Source of the DNA: Candidatus Pelagibacterales bacterium
GTDB taxonomy: Bacteria > Pseudomonadota > Alphaproteobacteria > Pelagibacterales > AG-422-B15
Direction: 5' to 3'
Length of the DNA: 22,699 nucleotides
NCBI GenBank assembly: GCA_016777745.1
Contig: JADHQX010000007.1
Span: 1 to 22,699, forward strand
Of this stretch, positions 15,731-22,699 are shown piece after piece; the stretch's first letter is position 1, and each line of letters starts with the position of its first letter. The translations under genes were made by a program, and so were the position numbers. The notes below the pieces were generated by a model, which worked only from the letters and a program-made list of their open reading frames with translations, was not told the DNA's origin and searched no databases.

Positions 15731-16768
15731 ATGAATTACTACGTGCGCCCAATTTTTTCTAAGAAAAATAAAACTTCTAATGATTATAAAAAATTAGGTT
15801 CTTCAAACTTATTTTTTGATACTATTGAAATAATTACTAGAAAAAAAGATAAAACAGATAATAAATTTTTAAAGTTAGAAGATTTAAGCTCATTAAAAAA
15901 AGAAGAGTTAAAGTCTGTCTTAGATCAGATTAAAAACATTACTGCTCCTAGAAAAAAGATAGCTTCAATAGACTTTAATCGGCCGAAAATTATGGGCATA
16001 TTGAATGTAACACCTGATAGTTTTTCAGATGGTGGGAAATTTAATAACTTAGATAAAAGTACAGCCCATGCATCACAAATGATAAAAGATGGTGCGGATA
16101 TTATTGATATTGGTGGAGAATCTACAAGGCCTGGCGCAACAACAATTGTAAGTAAAGTTGAAATCGCCAGAGTCATTCCAGCAATAAAAAAACTAAAAAG
16201 TAAAAATAAAAAAACTATTATCTCACTTGATACACGAAAGCCTGACGTTATGAGAGCAGGAATAAAAAATAATATTGATCTAATTAATGATGTGTCAGGA
16301 TTGAGATATAGTAGCAAATCAATTGATTTAATAAAAAAAAATAAAATACCATTTGTACTGATGCATTCGATAAAAAATCCCAAAACAATGCAATCAAATA
16401 TTAATTATGAAAACGTATTACTAGACGTATACGATTTTTTTAAAAAGAAGATTGCTATATGTGAGCGTAAGAAAATTAATAGACAATCTATAATATTAGA
16501 TCCAGGAATTGGCTTTGGTAAAACTGTGAAACAAAATTTGAGTCTAATATCTAACATTGCATTACTTCATTCTTTGGGTTGTCCTGTGTTATTAGGTTCA
16601 TCAAGAAAAACTTTTATTGGTAAACTTGATAAAAATGCTTTAGAAGAAAAAAGATTGGGCGGTTCTTTATCAACAGTTATCTATGCACTATCTCAAGGTG
16701 TTCAAGTTTTTAGAGTGCATGATGTGTTTGAGACCTCTCAGGCGATAAAGGTTTTTAATAAATTATAA
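15731..16768 (+). CDS. folP: Dihydropteroate synthase with long N-terminal extension
   Basis: Condenses p-aminobenzoate with 6-hydroxymethyl-dihydropterin diphosphate to dihydropteroate in folate synthesis; the sulfonamide target. 345 residues against about 280 for E. coli. The catalytic barrel starts near residue 85: IMGILNVTPDSFSDGG (87-102), DIIDIGGESTRPGA, ISLDTRKPDVM, LINDVSGL, FVLMHS, IILDPGIGFGKT, LLGSSRKTFIG and RVHDV are all intact. The first 84 residues, with YYVRPI and TAPRKKIASIDFNRP just before the barrel, match the extension I know from alphaproteobacterial FolP proteins and support that assignment; its role is unknown to me. TAGGGCGA before the ATG acts as ribosome site. It lies 25 bp after ftsH. 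Confidence 0.96.
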   Translation: MNYYVRPIFSKKNKTSNDYKKLGSSNLFFDTIEIITRKKDKTDNKFLKLEDLSSLKKEELKSVLDQIKNITAPRKKIASIDFNRPKIMGILNVTPDSFSDGGKFNNLDKSTAHASQMIKDGADIIDIGGESTRPGATTIVSKVEIARVIPAIKKLKSKNKKTIISLDTRKPDVMRAGIKNNIDLINDVSGLRYSSKSIDLIKKNKIPFVLMHSIKNPKTMQSNINYENVLLDVYDFFKKKIAICERKKINRQSIILDPGIGFGKTVKQNLSLISNIALLHSLGCPVLLGSSRKTFIGKLDKNALEEKRLGGSLSTVIYALSQGVQVFRVHDVFETSQAIKVFNKL

Positions 16769-16779
16769 TCATTACAAAA

Positions 16780-18120
16780 ATGCAAAAAAAATATTTTGGT
16801 ACAGATGGTATTCGTGCAGCATCTAATAGCTATAAGCTTAATGGTTTAACAATGATACGTTTGGGTATGTCTTTAGGTAAATTATTTACTAAGGGCGAAC
16901 ATAAACACAGAGTAGTAATAGGTAAAGATACGAGATTATCAGGTTACACTATTGAACAATCATTAACCTCAGGTTTATTGTCAATGGGATTAGATGTTCT
17001 ATTACTTGGACCTATACCAACTCCAGGAGTCGCAATGCTTGCAAAATCTATGCGTGCTGATCTAGGAGTTATGATATCAGCTTCTCATAATTCTTATAAA
17101 GACAATGGGATTAAAATTTTTGATAAACATGGTAATAAACTATCTGATGAAACTGAATATGAGATTGAAAAGTTAATGGATTCAAACATTGAAGAGCACT
17201 TAGTTAGCCCAGAAAAAATGGGAAGGGCTAAGCGACTAGAAGATGCCAATGCTAGATATATAGAGTTTCAAAAAAATACATTTCCAAAAAAAATTAACTT
17301 AGAAGGAATAAAAATCGTATTAGATTGTGCGAATGGCGCAGCATATAAATCTGCACCAATTATATTATGGGAACTTGGAGCTGAAGTTATAGCTATTGGT
17401 GTTGATCCAAACGGTACTAATATTAATCATGAATGTGGATCTACCCAACCTGAAAATATGGCAAAGAAAGTAGTTGAGGAAAAAGCAGATATTGGAATTT
17501 GCCTAGATGGCGATGGTGATAGAGTAATTATTTGTGATGAAAAAGGTAAAATAATTGATGGTGATCAAATCCTTGCACTTTTAGCTTTGCATTGGAAAAA
17601 ATATAATCAGCTTTCAACGAACGCAATTGTTGCAACAGAAATGTCAAATCTTGGTTTAGAGAATATCTTAAGAGATAATAATATAACGCTACATAGAGCA
17701 AATGTAGGAGACAGATATGTAAAAGAAATGATGTTAGATATAGATGCTAATATTGGAGGAGAACAATCAGGTCATATTATTCTCAGAGATTTTATTGAAA
17801 CTGGTGATGGAATGATTGCAGCGCTTCAAGTGTTACGAATTGTAATTGAGAAAAATCAATCATCTAGCAAAACACTCAATGTTTTTGATCCTATACCTCA
17901 AAAATTGATAAACTTTAATATAAACGATGGCAAAGTTTTGAAGGCAGATCATACAATCAAAATGATTAATAACTGTAAAGATATGCTTGGAAGTGAAGGT
18001 AGGATTTTTGTTAGAATGTCTGGAACAGAATCTTTATTAAGGGTAATGATAGAGTGTAAAGATTCTTCAATTCTTGATAAGGTTGTCACAGAAGTTGATT
18101 CTTTTTTTACAAAATTATAA
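16780..18120 (+). CDS. glmM: Phosphoglucosamine mutase
   Basis: Converts glucosamine 6-phosphate to glucosamine 1-phosphate for UDP-GlcNAc, hence peptidoglycan and lipid A. 446 residues, the usual length. Visible are KYFGTDGIRA at the N-terminus, the phosphoserine loop MISASHNSYKDNGIK with Ser102 as in E. coli GlmM, the Mg2+ loop LDGDGDR (242-248), GGEQSGHII (sugar binding) and the phosphate-binding RMSGTESLLRVMIE, in which SL replaces the more common PL/PV. GlmM rather than a hexose mutase follows from the FGTDGIRG-type start and from the ftsH-folP-glmM context. Starts 11 bp after folP; followed 10 bp later by purA. Confidence 0.97.
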   Translation: MQKKYFGTDGIRAASNSYKLNGLTMIRLGMSLGKLFTKGEHKHRVVIGKDTRLSGYTIEQSLTSGLLSMGLDVLLLGPIPTPGVAMLAKSMRADLGVMISASHNSYKDNGIKIFDKHGNKLSDETEYEIEKLMDSNIEEHLVSPEKMGRAKRLEDANARYIEFQKNTFPKKINLEGIKIVLDCANGAAYKSAPIILWELGAEVIAIGVDPNGTNINHECGSTQPENMAKKVVEEKADIGICLDGDGDRVIICDEKGKIIDGDQILALLALHWKKYNQLSTNAIVATEMSNLGLENILRDNNITLHRANVGDRYVKEMMLDIDANIGGEQSGHIILRDFIETGDGMIAALQVLRIVIEKNQSSSKTLNVFDPIPQKLINFNINDGKVLKADHTIKMINNCKDMLGSEGRIFVRMSGTESLLRVMIECKDSSILDKVVTEVDSFFTKL

Positions 18121-18130
18121 AAGGTTTTAA

Positions 18131-20304
<2,174 letters not shown>

Positions 20305-20309
20305 TACTT

Positions 20310-20339
20310 AATATATTGGGTTTATTTCACTAATTTCAA
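20310..20339 (-). promoter_or_regulatory. Heat-shock-like and sigma-70-like promoter of rpoH
   Basis: On the minus strand TTGAAA (20334-20339) is followed 13 bp on by CCCAATAT (20313-20320), seven of eight to the sigma-32 -10 consensus CCCCATNT. The same TTGAAA with an 18-bp spacer precedes TATATT (20310-20315), five of six to TATAAT. Either would start transcription within about three bases of the rpoH ATG, giving a leaderless or nearly leaderless message. Assigned by eye. Confidence 0.4.
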
Positions 20340-20344
20340 TAGGC

Positions 20345-21325
20345 CTAATTCTTAATAGAATTAATCAAATTACTCAAGTATTCTGGTTTAAGTGACTGAA
20401 ATTCAATAATTTTATTTTTAGTAGGATGATTAAATCCTAATAAATATGCATGTAAAGCTTGTCCTGGCAAATCTTTAATTAGATCCTGAATTGATGGACT
20501 TAAATTTCTATATTTAAGCATAGGAGTCCTACCATAAACTTTATCACCAATGATTGGGTTACCTTTCTCAGTTAAGTGAACTCTAATCTGGTGCGTTCTT
20601 CCAGTTTCTAATTTGCATTCAACCAAAGATGCAAAAGAGTCACCTTTTTTATCAACATAAGTTTCTAAAGTTTTATAATTTGTAATTGCTTCTTTGCCCT
20701 TTATTTTGGAAGACATCATCTTAATTCTATTTTTATTGCTTCGAGATATTAATGAAACTAATTTTCCAGAACTAGGTTTTAATTTTCCCCAGCAAAGAGC
20801 TAAATATTTTCTACTAACAGTATGATCTTCAAATTGTTTAGCTAGATTTAAATGTGCTGAGTCATTTTTAGCAACAACAAGTAAGCCACTAGTGTCTTTA
20901 TCAATTCGATGAACAATACCTGGCCTCTTCCTATCTCCAACTGAAGAAAGACTATTTCCACAATGATAAATTAATGCATTAACCAAAGTACCATTTTTAT
21001 TACCTGCTCCAGGATGAACTACTAGTCCAGCGGGTTTATCAATCACCAAAAGATCTTCATCTTCATAAACAATATTGAGCTTAATATTCTCTCCTAATAA
21101 TTTTGAATTTTCCTCATTTTTTTCATTGATAGAAATCTTGTCATTTAATCCCAGCTTGTAATCAGGATCTTTTGTCATTTCATTTACAGTAATAAGACCT
21201 TTTTCTATTAAAGATTTGATTTTAGATCGACTTATATTATGCAGATTTTCTGCTACAAATTTATCTAATCTATAACCAATGTATTTATTTACATTTACTT
21301 CAAGATGATGCATTTTACTGTTCAT
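20345..21325 (-). CDS. rluD: 23S rRNA pseudouridine synthase RluD-type
   Basis: RluA-family pseudouridine synthase; RluD modifies helix 69 of 23S rRNA. 326 residues. An N-terminal S4 RNA-binding domain covers about 17-66 (GYRLDKFVAENLHNISRSKI, GLITVNEM), followed by the catalytic domain with LLVIDKPAGLVVHPGAGN, GIVHRIDKDTSGLLVVAK (catalytic Asp142 in HRID), LETGRTHQIRVHL and GNPIIGDKVYG. RluD rather than RluC is favoured by the VVHPG..GTLVNALIYH stretch and the rpoH neighbour, as in other alphaproteobacteria. The ATG at 21323-21325 overlaps the start codon of the divergent gene; a second Met four codons on (21311-21313) would avoid this overlap. Confidence 0.92.
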   Translation of the reverse strand: MNSKMHHLEVNVNKYIGYRLDKFVAENLHNISRSKIKSLIEKGLITVNEMTKDPDYKLGLNDKISINEKNEENSKLLGENIKLNIVYEDEDLLVIDKPAGLVVHPGAGNKNGTLVNALIYHCGNSLSSVGDRKRPGIVHRIDKDTSGLLVVAKNDSAHLNLAKQFEDHTVSRKYLALCWGKLKPSSGKLVSLISRSNKNRIKMMSSKIKGKEAITNYKTLETYVDKKGDSFASLVECKLETGRTHQIRVHLTEKGNPIIGDKVYGRTPMLKYRNLSPSIQDLIKDLPGQALHAYLLGFNHPTKNKIIEFQSLKPEYLSNLINSIKN

Positions 21326-21635
21326 GTCTGATAATCAAAATAATCTTCGAGGTTTAAAATATCTTGTCATATTCATGGGCGTTCTAATTATTGCTGGTGT
21401 TTTAGTAATTATTTCTACAATAATATACAGAATAAATGATGAAACATTATTCACAAGTGATAACTCAGATATAAGCACTCCAACAAATATTAAATTGCCT
21501 GATAATGCAGATATTAGTAACATTAATAGCAATAGTGAAACCTTGACTATTCACTACACAATCAAAGGTAAAAATTTTATTGGTATATTTTCTATTAAAA
21601 ATGGTGAAAATATAAAAAAATTTAGTATTAATTAA
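21324..21635 (+). CDS. DUF6476-like single-span membrane protein
   Basis: 103 residues: a short polar N-terminus (SDNQNNLRGLKYL), one strong membrane helix at about 12-35 (VIFMGVLIIAGVLVIISTII), then a periplasmic or cytoplasmic tail with KLPDNADISNI and a beta-rich stretch ending in KNFIGIFSIKNGENI. The layout LR.L..LV.....MI.GVL.I followed by LPD.A and a final hydrophobic beta segment resembles the small proteins annotated DUF6476 that are encoded divergently from rluD in alphaproteobacteria. No function is known to me. Its ATG shares two bases with the rluD start codon, so any promoter must lie inside rluD. It ends three bases before the convergent choline dehydrogenase stop. Confidence 0.7.
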   Translation: MSDNQNNLRGLKYLVIFMGVLIIAGVLVIISTIIYRINDETLFTSDNSDISTPTNIKLPDNADISNINSNSETLTIHYTIKGKNFIGIFSIKNGENIKKFSIN

Positions 21636-21638
21636 TTT

Positions 21639-22699
21639 TTAGCCAGCTCTATAAAATCCAACATTATTAGCTGCAATTGATTTACCCAATATATAATCAG
21701 CAGCTTTTTCAGCAATCATTACAGTTGAAGCATTTAAGTTTCCAGTAATAATTTTTGGCATAATAGAGGCATCTACTACTCGCAATTTTTCTACACCGTA
21801 TACTTGCAACTGTTCATCTACTACAGAAGTAGTGTCTTTACCCATCTTGCAAGTACCACAAGGATGGTAGGCGGTATCACCTCTATTTCTTATAAATTCA
21901 TCGAGCTCACTATCAGTATCAAGTTTTCCAGGGTTTATTTCTTTACCTCGGTACTCATTAAATGCTTGTTGTTGAAATATTTCACGAGCTAATCTTATTC
22001 CCTCTCTCATTTCCATTAGATCATGCTCAGTTTGCATATAATTAAATCTAATTGATGGGGCAGCACTCGGATCAGTTGATTTTAGTTTTATTTCTCCTCT
22101 GCTAGTTGGACGCATTGGACCAACGTGGGCTTGAAAAGCATGACGATCAGGGTTAGTTCTGCCATGATCTAGAACTAATGAAGGAAAAAAATGATATTGA
22201 ATATTTGGATAATCAACCAATTCATTGCTTCTGATAAAGCCACCTGTTTCTAAGTTGGAATAAGCAGCGGTCCCAGTTTTAAATAAGAACCACTCAATTC
22301 CAGTAAGTGCCATTTTTATTGGATTATATTCATTAAATAGCGTTACAGGTTTTTTACACTCATATTGCACATATGTTTCAAGATGGTCTTGTAAATTTTG
22401 TCCAACCCCTTCGAGGCTTTGTTTTACTTCAACATCCATTTCTGCCAAGTGATCTTGAGGACCAACACCTGATAGCATTAGTATTTGTGGTGAGTTTATT
22501 GATCCCGCACACAACAAGACCTCCTCATCTGCATAATAGTTTATTAAATTTTTATTAATAACACACTCAACACCTTTTGCTTTACCATTCTCTATAATTA
22601 TTTTTTTTACGTTAAGATTGGTCTTTATAGTTAGGTTTTTTCGATCTGAGACTGGATGTAAGTAAGTATGACTTGTGCTTTGTCGCTTTCCTTTGAAAA
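21639..22699 (-). CDS. betA: Choline dehydrogenase (GMC oxidoreductase), N-terminus cut by window edge
   Basis: FAD-dependent membrane-associated enzyme oxidising choline to betaine aldehyde, the first step to glycine betaine. The window holds the last 352 or so residues; the reading frame is open to the right edge, beginning FKGKRQSTSHTYLHPV, so the N-terminal FAD-binding GxGxxG part is outside. Visible GMC and BetA signatures are LLCAGSINSPQILMLSGVGP, NLQDHLETYVQYECKKPV, PNIQYHFFPS, RFNYM, YRGKEINPG, the active-site TAYHPCGTCKMG, and VVDASIMPKIITGNLNAST. The last two are nearly identical to E. coli BetA, so choline is the likely substrate, although related GMC alcohol dehydrogenases exist. 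No betB, betI or transporter gene is visible to confirm this. Confidence 0.85.
   Translation of the reverse strand, partial: FKGKRQSTSHTYLHPVSDRKNLTIKTNLNVKKIIIENGKAKGVECVINKNLINYYADEEVLLCAGSINSPQILMLSGVGPQDHLAEMDVEVKQSLEGVGQNLQDHLETYVQYECKKPVTLFNEYNPIKMALTGIEWFLFKTGTAAYSNLETGGFIRSNELVDYPNIQYHFFPSLVLDHGRTNPDRHAFQAHVGPMRPTSRGEIKLKSTDPSAAPSIRFNYMQTEHDLMEMREGIRLAREIFQQQAFNEYRGKEINPGKLDTDSELDEFIRNRGDTAYHPCGTCKMGKDTTSVVDEQLQVYGVEKLRVVDASIMPKIITGNLNASTVMIAEKAADYILGKSIAANNVGFYRAG

Noticed and set aside
15925..16383. 152-codon open frame on the minus strand inside folP
   Set aside because: It lies wholly antisense to conserved FolP barrel motifs, is rich in Ile/Phe/Ser as expected from the complement of Lys/Asn-rich coding DNA, and shows no family motif.
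22515..22517. Apparent start codon (TTG) for the choline dehydrogenase frame
   Set aside because: The frame continues upstream to the window edge with clear GMC-family sequence (GKRQST, LHPV), so this codon is an internal leucine.

Overview
The window is 22.7 kb of gene-dense, AT-rich chromosome (G+C roughly one third by eye). Twenty protein genes are supported, two of them cut by the window edges. Spacers are mostly 0-100 bp, and the longest non-coding stretch is 173 bp. No rRNA, tRNA, IS element, prophage or CRISPR array is visible. Gene order and protein details point to an alphaproteobacterium: tkt/DUF4164/zapA next to gap-pgk, FolP with the long alphaproteobacterial N-terminal extension, rpoH-rluD with a divergent DUF6476-like gene, and a YebC beginning MAGHSKFKNI. 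The base composition, tight packing and a choline dehydrogenase suggest a streamlined marine lineage (SAR11-, HIMB59- or AEGEAN-169-like). That placement is inference; I cannot name the species.

Layout. Positions 1-4020, minus strand: central carbon operon tkt-gap-pgk (pgk cut at the left edge). Positions 4021-4193: divergent promoter region. Positions 4194-6969, plus strand: DUF4164 coiled-coil protein, zapA (cell division), ygfA (folate salvage), a YmdB/TIGR00282 phosphodiesterase and yebC (translation or transcription regulator). Positions 7042-7419: a 125-residue Hjc-like PD-(D/E)XK nuclease. Positions 7471-12392: the complete Tol-Pal envelope system, tolQ-tolR-tolA-tolB-pal-cpoB. Positions 12373-18120: tilS, ftsH, folP, glmM. 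Positions 18131-19420: purA. Positions 19417-21325, minus strand: rluD then rpoH, with a small membrane protein gene diverging from rluD. Positions 21639-22699, minus strand: the C-terminal part of a BetA-type choline dehydrogenase, cut at the right edge.

How the genes fit together. Most are housekeeping genes in conserved order: envelope constriction (ZapA, Tol-Pal, CpoB), tRNA-Ile2 lysidine (TilS), membrane proteolysis and heat shock (FtsH, RpoH), folate (YgfA, FolP) and cell-wall amino sugar (GlmM).

The strongest anomaly is between yebC and tolQ. Many alphaproteobacteria carry ruvC-ruvA-ruvB (often with ybgC) there. Here that slot holds one small gene whose visible residues match the archaeal/phage Hjc Holliday-junction resolvase active site. 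This looks like non-orthologous replacement of the RuvABC resolvasome by a phage-type resolvase, subject to a whole-genome check. Secondary points are a heat-shock-like promoter directly at the rpoH start codon, overlapping divergent start codons of rluD and its neighbour, the lack of 6S RNA between zapA and ygfA, and a perfect stem-loop between pal and cpoB.
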